Source: CAZIOH01 sp964540815 (GTDB taxonomy: Bacteria > Myxococcota_A > Polyangia > Fen-1088). Taken from it: DNA of 64,000 bases. How positions within the stretch are numbered: position 1 is the first letter of the stretch; each line of letters starts with the position of its first letter. Shown here one piece after another: positions 8,490-16,877 of this stretch. The DNA is taken from the NCBI GenBank assembly GCA_964540815.1, contig CAZIOH010000008.1:1-64000 (forward strand), read 5' to 3'. The translations under genes and the position numbers were made by a program. Under the pieces are notes generated by a model. That model was not told the origin of the DNA. It was given only the letters and a program-made list of their open reading frames with translations, and searched no databases.

Positions 8490-9860
8490 TCAGAGCTTCT
8501 GCTTTTCCCGGCGATAGAGCGTGGAGAGGTCGATGCCCAGGATCTCGGCGGCCTTCGGCTTGCTTCCGCCCACCTTCTGCAGGATTCCCTCGATGTAGCG
8601 GCTCTCGAGCTCCTGCAACGTCATTCCCTTCCGGACCACCGAGGCCATGGGATCCGACTCCCGGATCGAACCGAGGGCGTGCTTCACGTCCGCGAGCCGC
8701 GCCAGCGGCATCGAGGTCGTGACCACCAGGCGCTCGATCAGGTTCTCGATCTGGCGGACGTTGCCCGGCCATCCGTAGCCGGTCAGAAAATCGAGGGCCT
8801 CGGGCTCGAACCCCACGAGCGGCGCGGACGTCGCCAGGGACGATCGGGGAGCCCGGTCGAGGCTCTTGCGCAGGAGGTGCTGGATGAGTCCCGGGATGTC
8901 CTCGGCGCGCTCGCGCACCGGCGGTACGGCGATCCGCAAGACGTCGAGGCGGAAGAAGAGATCCTCGCGAAACTGCCCGCCCTCGACCAGCGCCGACAGG
9001 TCCTTGTGGGTGGCGGAGACGCAGCGCACGTCCACCGTCCGCACGGTCTCGCTGCCGACGGCCCGCACCTCCCCCGACTGCAGGACCCGCAGCAGCTTGC
9101 CCTGCAGCGACAGGGGCAGATCCCCGATCTCGTCGAGGAACAGCGTGCCCCCGTCCGCCTCGAGGAACAGGCCGCGTCGGTTCTGGGTGGCTCCGGTGAA
9201 GGCGCCCCGGGTGTGACCGAAGAGCTCGCTCTCGAGGAGCTGCTCGGGCAGCGCCGCGCAGTTCATCGCCACGAACGGCCGCTCCGCCCGGGGGCCATCC
9301 GCGTGAATGGCCAGCGCCACCAGCTCCTTGCCGGTCCCGGTCTCGCCCGAGATGAGCACGGGCGCCGACGCGCCCGCCACCTGCTCGATCAGCGCCCGGA
9401 GCTGGCGCATGGCCGGGCTCTCCCCGACCAGCCGTCGGGCCGCGACGCTGTCGTTCAGCGTCCGCCGCAAGGCCGCGTTCTCGAGCACCAGCTTGCGCTC
9501 GCGGCAGGCCCGCTCGACCAGTTGCCGCAGGGCCGTGAGCTCGAAGGGCTTGGTCACGTAGTGAAATGCCCCGCGCCGCATGGCCTCGACCGCGGTCTCG
9601 ATGGCCCCGAAGGCCGTCATGATGATCACCGGGACGCTGGGATCGATGCGGCGAACCCCGTCGAGCACGTCCATGCCATCCAGGTTCTTCATGCGCAGAT
9701 CGGTGACCACCACGTCGCTCGGGTCGCGCGCGAAGCGGTCGAGCGCCGCGCCGCCACCCCCTGCGACCTCGGTCTCGAAGCCGACCGCCTCGAGATCGTT
9801 GGCGATGGTCTGGGCCATGTCGGCGACGTCGTCGACCACCAGGGCCCGCAGCTTACGCAT
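8490..9860 (-). CDS. NtrC-family sigma54-dependent response regulator
   Basis: A 456-residue three-domain regulator. Receiver (1-120) has the acidic pocket at D10-D11 and phospho-acceptor D54 (VVTDLRMK). The AAA+ domain (about 135-365) has Walker A GETGTGKE, an intact GAFTGA sigma54-contact loop (GHTRGAFTGAT), Walker B TLFLDEIGDLP and FREDLFFRL arginine fingers. A Fis-type helix-turn-helix ends the protein. It probably opens sigma54 promoters after phosphorylation by the kinase whose stop codon overlaps its start by 8 bp. The amtB sigma54 promoter downstream is the obvious target, so it likely senses nitrogen or a linked extracellular signal. Confidence 0.93.
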   Translation of the reverse strand: MRKLRALVVDDVADMAQTIANDLEAVGFETEVAGGGGAALDRFARDPSDVVVTDLRMKNLDGMDVLDGVRRIDPSVPVIIMTAFGAIETAVEAMRRGAFHYVTKPFELTALRQLVERACRERKLVLENAALRRTLNDSVAARRLVGESPAMRQLRALIEQVAGASAPVLISGETGTGKELVALAIHADGPRAERPFVAMNCAALPEQLLESELFGHTRGAFTGATQNRRGLFLEADGGTLFLDEIGDLPLSLQGKLLRVLQSGEVRAVGSETVRTVDVRCVSATHKDLSALVEGGQFREDLFFRLDVLRIAVPPVRERAEDIPGLIQHLLRKSLDRAPRSSLATSAPLVGFEPEALDFLTGYGWPGNVRQIENLIERLVVTTSMPLARLADVKHALGSIRESDPMASVVRKGMTLQELESRYIEGILQKVGGSKPKAAEILGIDLSTLYRREKQKL

Positions 9861-11964
9861 GCGCCCCCACCTTCGACGGGCCCGGGCCATCGTCGGACGC
9901 CGCCGCCGGGGCGTCTCCCTGGCCGATGCCGCTCGCGGCGGTCGCGGTCGCCACCGCCGTGGCGAAGACGGGCCAGACCAGCGACACGGTGGTGCCGCGC
10001 TCGGGCGCGCTCACGAGGTTGATCTCCCCCGCGTGGTTGCGCACGATGCTGGCGGTGATGGGGAGCCCGAGGCCGGTGCCCTCGCCGGGCTTCTTGGTGG
10101 TGAAGAAGGGATCGAACACCGCGTGCAGGTGCTCGGCGCCGATCCCGCAGCCGCGGTCGATGATGTCGATGCGGACCAGGCCCGCGCTCACCCGGCGCGC
10201 CGACAGGGTGATCCGCTGCCCGGGCGCCGACGCGTCCGAGGCGTTCCGCAGCAGGTTGACCAGGACCTGTTGCAGCTGGTCCGGGTCGGCGGCGAGGGGT
10301 GGCAGGTCGGCCGGCAGGCCAAGCTCGAGATCGTGTTCCTTGGCGTCGAGCTTGAATGCCAGCAGCCCCTGGGCGTGGGCGACCGCGCCGGGCAGCCCGA
10401 CGGCCTGCCGGACGATGGGTTGCCGGCGCGAGAAATCCAGGACCTGGCGAATGGTGGTCGAGATCGAGTCGATGTGCTTCATGATGACCCGCAGATCCTC
10501 GGCGCGCGCGGGATCGCTCACGTGACGCAGGACCTGCTCGGCGCGCCCGCGGATGATCGCCAGGGGAGAGCCGATCTCGTGGGCGATGCCCGCCGACAGG
10601 ACCCCCACCGTGATCAACTTCTCCGCGCGCACCAGGTGATCCTCCAGCTTGCGCAGCTCCGATTGGTCCTCCACCAGCGCGAAGGCACGCACCCCGAGGG
10701 CCCGGTCGCGGACCGGGACCACCCGCACGTGGAACCGCTGGGAGGTGGTGGTGAGCGCCCGCGTCTCGGTCGCGCCGGTCGCACCGGTCGCGCCGTTCGC
10801 GTCTCCATGGGCTCCTTCACCCCGCACCGCCGCGGTCAGGGCCGGGCCGAGCTCGGCGATGAAGGCCGCGCCCTCGGCCGCACCCGCGCCCGAGAAGGCC
10901 TCCTCGAGCCGGGCACCGATGCGGATCTCTCCCAGGCGCTCGCTGAGGAAGCGATTCGCCAGCACCACCCGCCCGCTCTCGGAGATCCCCAGCACCCCGA
11001 GCGGGGCGCTCTCGACGATGGCCTCGCTGGTGGCGCGCGCGCTGACCAGCGCCTGCGCGTAGCCGAGCGCCGTCTCGAGCCCGACGGCCTTGCGCTGCTG
11101 GCGCAGGATCACGAGCCCGACCCCCGCGACCGCGATGGCGGTAGCCATGGTCGCCGAGACCAGCCGGGCCAGCCGCCCGCGCTCGCGCTCCACGATGGCC
11201 TGCGACGAGGCCACCCAGGTGACGGTCCATGCCCCGGTGGGCCCCTCGACCCGCTCGGAGATGCGGATGGCGGCGGTCGGCGCCAGGTCGGCCACCTCGG
11301 CGGCCGCCGCCCGGCACCCGCGCGACGTCTCGCAGCCCGCCCACGCGGTGCCCGCGGGGTCGCGCACGATCAGCCGCGCGCTCGGGACGGGGGACCAGGC
11401 CATCCCGCCGAGGAACAAGGCCACGTCGCTGGCGACCACCACGGCGCCGCCCCCTTCGCCCACCGGGGTCCCGTAGAGCACGAAGGCCCGGTCTTCGAAG
11501 CGGGTGGCCGATCGGGCCAGGGCCTGGGCCTTCCTGCTCGACACCTCGATGGCGAGGAGGCGACTCGGCGCGGCCAAGGCCTCGATGGTCGGGCGGGTCT
11601 CGGTGGGGTCGACCGCCAGCACGTCGAGGGTCCCGTCGGCCTCGAACAGCCCGATGGCCCGGTACTGCGGCACCACGGTGGCCAGGGCCTGGAAGGCGGT
11701 GGTCCAGGTGCGTCGCTCGGTCGCCAGATCGAGATCCGTGTTGCGCCGGGAGCGCTCGACCAGGTTGATGAGCAAGCGGGTATCCTGGTCGAGGGCATCG
11801 AGGCGCGCCGACAGCAGCTCGGCCGAGGCGTGGGCCTGACGCTGGGTGGCCACCGCGAACTCGTCGAGCAGCCGTCGCTGTTCGCGCACCGCGCTCCAGA
11901 CCGACGACCCCACGATGGCGGTCACGGCGAGCACGATCGCGGCAACGCTGACGGGAGTCTTCAC
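9853..11964 (-). CDS. Membrane sensor histidine kinase, NtrB/DctB-like
   Basis: A 703-residue sensor kinase. The first helix is at about residues 5-25, followed by a periplasmic domain of about 250 residues (dCACHE-like by length and position), then a second helix near 290 (LVSATMATAIAVAGVGLVIL). A PAS-like segment follows (IVESAPLGVLGISESGRVVLANRF). The HisKA H-box is GIAHEIGSPLAIIRGRAE, then come an N box (QVLVNLLRNASDAS), DRGCGIG, and the G boxes of a HATPase domain. The C-terminal tail is Ala/Gly-rich. The periplasmic domain suggests it reads an external ligand rather than PII, unlike cytosolic NtrB. It is co-transcribed with the response regulator. Confidence 0.93.
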   Translation of the reverse strand: MKTPVSVAAIVLAVTAIVGSSVWSAVREQRRLLDEFAVATQRQAHASAELLSARLDALDQDTRLLINLVERSRRNTDLDLATERRTWTTAFQALATVVPQYRAIGLFEADGTLDVLAVDPTETRPTIEALAAPSRLLAIEVSSRKAQALARSATRFEDRAFVLYGTPVGEGGGAVVVASDVALFLGGMAWSPVPSARLIVRDPAGTAWAGCETSRGCRAAAAEVADLAPTAAIRISERVEGPTGAWTVTWVASSQAIVERERGRLARLVSATMATAIAVAGVGLVILRQQRKAVGLETALGYAQALVSARATSEAIVESAPLGVLGISESGRVVLANRFLSERLGEIRIGARLEEAFSGAGAAEGAAFIAELGPALTAAVRGEGAHGDANGATGATGATETRALTTTSQRFHVRVVPVRDRALGVRAFALVEDQSELRKLEDHLVRAEKLITVGVLSAGIAHEIGSPLAIIRGRAEQVLRHVSDPARAEDLRVIMKHIDSISTTIRQVLDFSRRQPIVRQAVGLPGAVAHAQGLLAFKLDAKEHDLELGLPADLPPLAADPDQLQQVLVNLLRNASDASAPGQRITLSARRVSAGLVRIDIIDRGCGIGAEHLHAVFDPFFTTKKPGEGTGLGLPITASIVRNHAGEINLVSAPERGTTVSLVWPVFATAVATATAASGIGQGDAPAAASDDGPGPSKVGAHA

Positions 11965-12044
11965 CGGAGGTCATCCTAATCCAGGTCCGGAGGGGCCCCC
12001 GTACGAGCGCGACCCGCGCCGCGGCTGGTCGCGATCCCATGGGC

Positions 12045-12071
12045 CGCCCGGCCGCGCCCGGCGGCCGGGCG
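12045..12071 (+). promoter_or_regulatory. GC-rich leader hairpin before ilvD
   Basis: A perfect 9-bp inverted repeat (CGCCCGGCC / GGCCGGGCG, 9-base loop) lies 55 bp before the ilvD start in the 162-bp gap shared with the divergent kinase gene. Branched-chain amino-acid operons often have leader-based control, so an attenuator-like role is possible. No leader peptide rich in Ile, Val or Leu was found, so this stays weak. Confidence 0.25.
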
Positions 12072-12126
12072 CCGCTTGCCAAATGCAACCGATTGGGCAA
12101 TCCTCCGCGTTTCCCGAACGGAGAAC

Positions 12127-13785
12127 ATGCGGAGCGATTCCATCAAGAAGGGCATCAATCGCGCGCCTGCGCGGGCGATGCTGAAGGCGACCGGGTTGAC
12201 CGATGCGGACCTCGACAAGCCGCTCATCGCCGTGGCCAACACCTGGTCGGACGTCACGCCCTGCAACATGCACCTGCGGGAGCTCGGCCACAAGGTCAAG
12301 GAGGGCATTCGCGCCGCCGGTGGGACCCCGGTGGAATTCAACACCGTCGTGGTCTCGGACGGCATCTCGATGGGCAGCGAGGGCATGCGCGCCTCGCTGG
12401 TCTCGCGCGAGGTCATCGCGGACTCCATCGAGCTCGCGGTGCTCGGCGCCCAGTGCGACGCGGTGGTCACCCTGTCCGGCTGCGACAAGACCATCCCCGG
12501 GACCCTGATGGCGCTGGCGCGCATGAACCTGCCCGGGCTCATGCTCTACGGCGGCTCGATCATGCCGGGGCGCTTCCAGGGCAAGGACGTCACGATCCAG
12601 CAGGTGTTCGAGGCCGTGGGGGCTTGTGCCGCCGGCAAGATGTCGGCCGCCGACGTGCGCAAGCTCGAGGACGTGGCCTGCCCGGGCGCGGGCGCGTGCG
12701 GTGGGCAGTTCACCGCCAACACCATGTCCATGGCGGCCGCGCTCCTCGGCCTGTCTCCCATGGGGCTGAACGACATCCCGGCCCTCGATCCACGCAAGGG
12801 CGACGCGGCCTTTCAGTGCGGGCAGATCGTCATGCGCCTCCTCGCCGAGGATCAGCGTCCGAAGCGGTTCCTCACCCGCACCGCCTTCGACAACGCCATC
12901 GCGGGCGTGGCCTCGAGCGGCGGCTCGACCAACGCCGTCCTGCACCTCCTCGCCATCGCTCACGAGGCGGACGTGGCGCTGTCCATCGATGACTTCGACG
13001 TCATCTCGACCCGCACCCCGATCCTGACCGATCTGGTGCCGGGCGGGCGCTTCATGGCGCCGGATCTCGAGCGGGCGGGCGGACAGCGCCTGCTCATCCA
13101 GCGGCTCTTCGCGCTCGGGCTCCTGCGGGACGCCCCCACCGTCAGCGGTCGCGGCCTCCGGGCCGAGGGCGAGCTCGCGCGCGAGACCCCGGGCCAGGAG
13201 GTCGTGCGTCCCATCGATCGCCCGCTCAGCCCGACGGGGGGGCTCGCGATCTTGAAGGGGGCCCTCGCGCCCGATGGCTGCGTGGTCAAGCTGGCGGGCC
13301 ACAATCGTCGGTTCCACCAGGGCCCGGCCCGGGTCTTCGACTCGGAGGAGCAGTGTTTCGCTGCGGTCCAGGCCCGCCAGATCAAGCCGAACGACGTGGT
13401 GATCATCCGCTACGAGGGGCCGAAGGGCGGCCCGGGGATGCGCGAGATGCTGGGGGTCACCGGCGCCCTCGTCGGGCAAGGCCTGGGCGACAGCGTGGTG
13501 CTCCTCACGGATGGACGTTTCTCGGGGGCCACCCACGGCTTCATGGGCGGCCACCTCGCGCCCGAGGCCGCGGTCGGCGGCCCGGTGGCGTTCGTGCGCG
13601 ACGGGGATTCCGTCACCGTGGACGTCGACCGGCGGCGCATCGACGTGGACGCCGATCTGGACGCCCGCCGGCCTGGCTGGACCCCGCCGCCCCCCCGCTA
13701 CCGACGCGGGGTGATGGCGAAGTACGCGGCGATCGTCTCGTCGGCGGCGCTCGGCGCCGTCACCGAGCCGCGCTTCGACCCCTAG
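12127..13785 (+). CDS. ilvD: Dihydroxy-acid dehydratase
   Basis: A 552-residue IlvD/Edd-family dehydratase that converts 2,3-dihydroxy-isovalerate and -methylvalerate to the 2-keto acids of valine and isoleucine synthesis. Fe-S ligand cysteines are at C46 (TPCNMHL), C119 (SGCDKTIPG) and C191 (GAGACGGQFTANTM). The C-terminal GGPGMREML and TDGRFSGATHGFMGGH blocks are conserved. The ATG at 12127 has GGAGA upstream; an in-frame TTG at 12076 lacks a binding site. ilvC follows 89 bp downstream. Confidence 0.97.
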   Translation: MRSDSIKKGINRAPARAMLKATGLTDADLDKPLIAVANTWSDVTPCNMHLRELGHKVKEGIRAAGGTPVEFNTVVVSDGISMGSEGMRASLVSREVIADSIELAVLGAQCDAVVTLSGCDKTIPGTLMALARMNLPGLMLYGGSIMPGRFQGKDVTIQQVFEAVGACAAGKMSAADVRKLEDVACPGAGACGGQFTANTMSMAAALLGLSPMGLNDIPALDPRKGDAAFQCGQIVMRLLAEDQRPKRFLTRTAFDNAIAGVASSGGSTNAVLHLLAIAHEADVALSIDDFDVISTRTPILTDLVPGGRFMAPDLERAGGQRLLIQRLFALGLLRDAPTVSGRGLRAEGELARETPGQEVVRPIDRPLSPTGGLAILKGALAPDGCVVKLAGHNRRFHQGPARVFDSEEQCFAAVQARQIKPNDVVIIRYEGPKGGPGMREMLGVTGALVGQGLGDSVVLLTDGRFSGATHGFMGGHLAPEAAVGGPVAFVRDGDSVTVDVDRRRIDVDADLDARRPGWTPPPPRYRRGVMAKYAAIVSSAALGAVTEPRFDP

Positions 13786-13874
13786 CCCAGGCCCGGGCGC
13801 GCGGTCACCGGGCGCGCGGCACCGATACAGCACAGGCAAACGCACAAGCAAAAGACAGAAGGAACAGGACCTCC

Positions 13875-14870
13875 ATGAGCAAAATGTACTGGGAGAGCGA
13901 CGCCAACAAGAAGGCGCTCGAGGGCAAGAAAGTGGTGGTGCTCGGCTATGGCAGCCAGGGCCGCGCACAGGCGTTGAATCTGCGCGACAGCGGGATCAAC
14001 GTGGTCCTCGGATTGCGCCCGGGCAGCCCGACCTGGAAGCAAGCCGAGGGCGACGGGTGGAAGCCCGAGCCGGCCGCCGAGGCCGTCAAATCGGCGGACA
14101 TCGTGTGCTTCCTGGTCCCGGATCTGGCGCAGGGCCAGCTGTACAAGGACGTCGTGGCCCCGAACCTCAAGCCGGGCGCGATGCTGCTCTTCTCCCACGG
14201 CTTCAACATCCACTACAAGCAGATCGAGCCGCCCGAGACCGTCGACGTGGCGATGATCGCCCCGAAGTCACCGGGCGGGATGGTGCGCCGCACCTACGAG
14301 GAAGGCAACGGCGTGCCTTGCCTCATCGCCATCCACCGCGACGCCACCGGCAAGGCGTTCGAGCGGGCGCTGGCCTACGCCCAGGGCATCGGCGGCACCA
14401 AGGCCGGCGTCATCGAGACCACCTTCGCCGAGGAGACCGAGACCGACCTGTTCGGCGAGCAGGCGGTCCTGTGCGGCGGCGCCACCGAGCTCATCGCGGC
14501 GGGCTTCGAGACGCTGGTGGCGGCTGGCTACCAGCCCGAGGTGGCCTACTTCGAGTGCCTGCACGAGCTCAAGCTGATCGTCGACCTGATCTACGAGGGT
14601 GGGTTCGCGCGGATGCACCGGTTCGTGAGCGAGACCGCCAAGTACGGCGATCTCACGCGCGGGCCGCGCATCGTCGACGACCACGTGCGGGCCAGCATGA
14701 AGAAGGTGCTGGACGAGGTGCGCTCCGGGCAATTCGCGCGCGAGTGGATCGCCGAGACCCAGACCGGCAAGGTCAACTACAACGCCCTGCTGCAAAAGGA
14801 TCTCGACCACCCGATCGAGAGCGTCGGCAAGAAGCTGCGCGAGCGGATGAGCTGGCTCGGTAACAAGTAG
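13875..14870 (+). CDS. ilvC: Ketol-acid reductoisomerase, class I
   Basis: A 331-residue KARI that turns acetolactate or acetohydroxybutyrate into the dihydroxy acid used by IlvD. The Rossmann motif GYGSQG is at residues 24-29. The beta2-alphaB loop (GLRPGSPTW) carries Arg and Ser, suggesting NADPH preference. Metal-binding acidic residues fall in ETETDLFGEQAVLCGG and FECLHELKLIVDLIYEGG. Length is right for class I. The ATG at 13875 has an AGGA site. With ilvD it forms a two-gene operon; ilvBN and leu genes are not in the window. Confidence 0.97.
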   Translation: MSKMYWESDANKKALEGKKVVVLGYGSQGRAQALNLRDSGINVVLGLRPGSPTWKQAEGDGWKPEPAAEAVKSADIVCFLVPDLAQGQLYKDVVAPNLKPGAMLLFSHGFNIHYKQIEPPETVDVAMIAPKSPGGMVRRTYEEGNGVPCLIAIHRDATGKAFERALAYAQGIGGTKAGVIETTFAEETETDLFGEQAVLCGGATELIAAGFETLVAAGYQPEVAYFECLHELKLIVDLIYEGGFARMHRFVSETAKYGDLTRGPRIVDDHVRASMKKVLDEVRSGQFAREWIAETQTGKVNYNALLQKDLDHPIESVGKKLRERMSWLGNK

Positions 14871-15022
14871 CCGCCAGGGGCCGATCGCGCGCCAGGGGCG
14901 TTCCGGTGACCCACGGCGACCCGGTCCGGACACTTGTCGAGGGCAGGGGTGCGTCTCGTCTCGCTCAACCCAGGGTTTGGGACGGCGCGCCCGCTCGGCA
15001 ACCTCCGACTCAAGGATGGCCC

Positions 15023-15973
15023 ATGCGTCGTACGACCCGGTCGCCCCAGATGGTCTTCTGCCCCGGTGCGTTGACCACTTCCCTGGCCCTGGCGCTCGCC
15101 CTCGGCGGCGGAGGGGCGATCGCGCCGGCCTGCACGTCGAGCGAGGCTTTCCTTCCCTCGACGTTGCCCCCGACCTTGCCCGGGGCGGACGCCGGCGCCG
15201 GCGGCAGCGCGCCGGCCGGGAGCGGGGGCGGCGCCGCCAGCGCCACCGGGGGTGCGTCGCCGACGGGCTCGGGCGGAGCGGCGGTCCCGGTGGGGGGCAG
15301 CGGGGGGCGGTCCGGGAGCGGGGGCGCGCCAGGCTCGAGTGCCACCGGGGGCAGGGTGGCGGCGATGGCCAGCGGCGGTGCGGCGGGCGCCGTGGCGGGA
15401 CCTCCGGCCAGCCCGGGGGCCGTCCTGCTTTCGGACGACTTCGAGGACGGCTCGACCAAGGGGTGGCTGCAGGATCCGTCGGACGCCGAGGGGAAGTGGG
15501 CCGTCACCACCGATGCCAGTGGCTCGAAGGTGCTGACCGAGTCGGTGGCCACCAGCGCGATCAGCTGGATGGTGGGCGGCAATTCGACCTGGGCCAACCA
15601 GCGCGTCGAGGCCAAGGTCCGGTTCACGTCGTTCACGGACAGCGGCGCCACCGCGTACATCGCCACCCGGTTCGTGGACTTCGACAACTACTATTTCGTG
15701 CAGATGAAGGTCGACGGCAGCTTGAAGATCCGCAAGCGCATCCAGGGCTCGACCAGCGATCTCGTGACCTACAAGACCAAGATGGCGCTGGCCGCCGGTG
15801 ACGTGCACGTGTTCGGGATGGCCTTCGCCGACTCGACGCTTACCATCTACCTCGACGGGGCAGCGGTGGCGACCGGGCCCGAGTCCGCCGTCTCGAACCC
15901 CAAGGGCGGCATCGCCCTCGGCACCCAGAAGCTCGCCGCCGACTTCGACGACGTCAAGGTCACGGTGCCGTAG
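15023..15973 (+). CDS. Secreted Gly/Ala/Ser-rich protein with lectin-like domain
   Basis: A 316-residue exported protein. An N-terminal signal (ALTTSLALALALGGGG) ends near a cysteine (IAPACTSS), so it may be a lipoprotein, although the lipobox is imperfect. Residues about 55-135 are a Gly/Ser/Ala-rich low-complexity linker. The C-terminal half (about 140-316) looks like a concanavalin-type jelly-roll (LamG/DUF1080-like): SDDFEDGSTKGW, YIATRFVDFDNYYFVQMKVDG, LTIYLDGAAVATG, ending in FDDVKVTVP. It probably binds glycan at the cell surface. The ATG at 15023 has AAGGA upstream. It precedes the envelope ABC operon in the same direction but may be independent. Confidence 0.75.
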   Translation: MRRTTRSPQMVFCPGALTTSLALALALGGGGAIAPACTSSEAFLPSTLPPTLPGADAGAGGSAPAGSGGGAASATGGASPTGSGGAAVPVGGSGGRSGSGGAPGSSATGGRVAAMASGGAAGAVAGPPASPGAVLLSDDFEDGSTKGWLQDPSDAEGKWAVTTDASGSKVLTESVATSAISWMVGGNSTWANQRVEAKVRFTSFTDSGATAYIATRFVDFDNYYFVQMKVDGSLKIRKRIQGSTSDLVTYKTKMALAAGDVHVFGMAFADSTLTIYLDGAAVATGPESAVSNPKGGIALGTQKLAADFDDVKVTVP

Positions 15974-16133
15974 TCCCCCGACCCGTCCCCATCGCCGTCC
16001 TCGTCTCGTCCTCGTCCTCGTCCCCGTATCGCGTCCGGTCGTGGAACGAGTACGGGCGGGACAACGTCGTGTGCTCGGGGTACATTCCGAGCGGCCCCGA
16101 GGAGCAGCTCCCTTCACTGCCAGAGGATGGACC

Positions 16134-16877
16134 ATGAAGATCATCGTTTCGGTCAAGAACGCCACCAAGACCTACGCGCTCGGCAAGGTCTCCGTCCCGG
16201 CCTTGCGCGGGGTCTCGCTCGAGGTCGAGGAGGGGGAGTTCCTGTCGATCGCCGGGCCCTCGGGCTCCGGCAAGACCACCCTCCTCAACCTGATCGGCTG
16301 CGTGGACACCCCCACCTCGGGCTCGGTCGAGGTGGCCGGCAAGGACACCCTGCGCCTCTCCGAGCGGGATCTGACCCGCCTGCGCCTCGACACCATCGGC
16401 TTCATCTTCCAGAGCTTCAACCTGGTCTCGGTCCTCAGCGTCTATCAGAACGTCGAGCTGCCGCTGCTCTTGCAGGTCGGGATCCCGACCGCCGAGCGGC
16501 GGCGCCGGGTCATGGCGCTCCTCGAGCGGGTGGGCCTCGCCGACCATGCCAAGCACCGGCCGAGCGAGCTGTCGGGTGGCCAGCGGCAGCGGGTGGCCAT
16601 CGCCCGGGCCCTGGTGGCGCGCCCGCAGCTGGTGCTGGCCGACGAGCCCACCGCCAACCTGGACTCGGTGACCGGCCAGAACATCCTCGATCTCATGCGC
16701 GAGCTCAACCGGACCGAGAAGACCACCTTCATCTTCTCGACCCACGACGCGCGGGTCATGTCCAACGCCACCTCGGTGATCCGGCTGGCCGATGGGAAGT
16801 TCGTCGACCGGCTGAGCGCCGCCGAGGCCGTGCGCGCCGGAGTGACCCGCCCCGCCTCGAGCGTGGGGATCTCCTGA
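16134..16877 (+). CDS. ABC transporter ATPase, LolD/MacB family
   Basis: A 247-residue ATP-binding protein. Walker A GPSGSGKT is at residues 41-48, followed by a Q-loop (FIFQSFNLV), signature LSGGQRQR, Walker B LVLADEPTANLDS and the switch histidine (FSTHD). It groups with LolD, MacB and FtsE ATPases, which power mechanotransmission permeases that move lipoproteins or lipids rather than solutes. The ATG at 16134 has AGAGGA upstream. The stop overlaps the next start by one base (TGATG). It likely serves both permeases that follow. Confidence 0.94.
   Translation: MKIIVSVKNATKTYALGKVSVPALRGVSLEVEEGEFLSIAGPSGSGKTTLLNLIGCVDTPTSGSVEVAGKDTLRLSERDLTRLRLDTIGFIFQSFNLVSVLSVYQNVELPLLLQVGIPTAERRRRVMALLERVGLADHAKHRPSELSGGQRQRVAIARALVARPQLVLADEPTANLDSVTGQNILDLMRELNRTEKTTFIFSTHDARVMSNATSVIRLADGKFVDRLSAAEAVRAGVTRPASSVGIS

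Noticed and set aside
12076..12126. Upstream TTG start for ilvD adding 17 residues
   Set aside because: No ribosome-binding site at the TTG; ATG 12127 has GGAGA and matches the usual IlvD N-terminus MRSDSIKKG.
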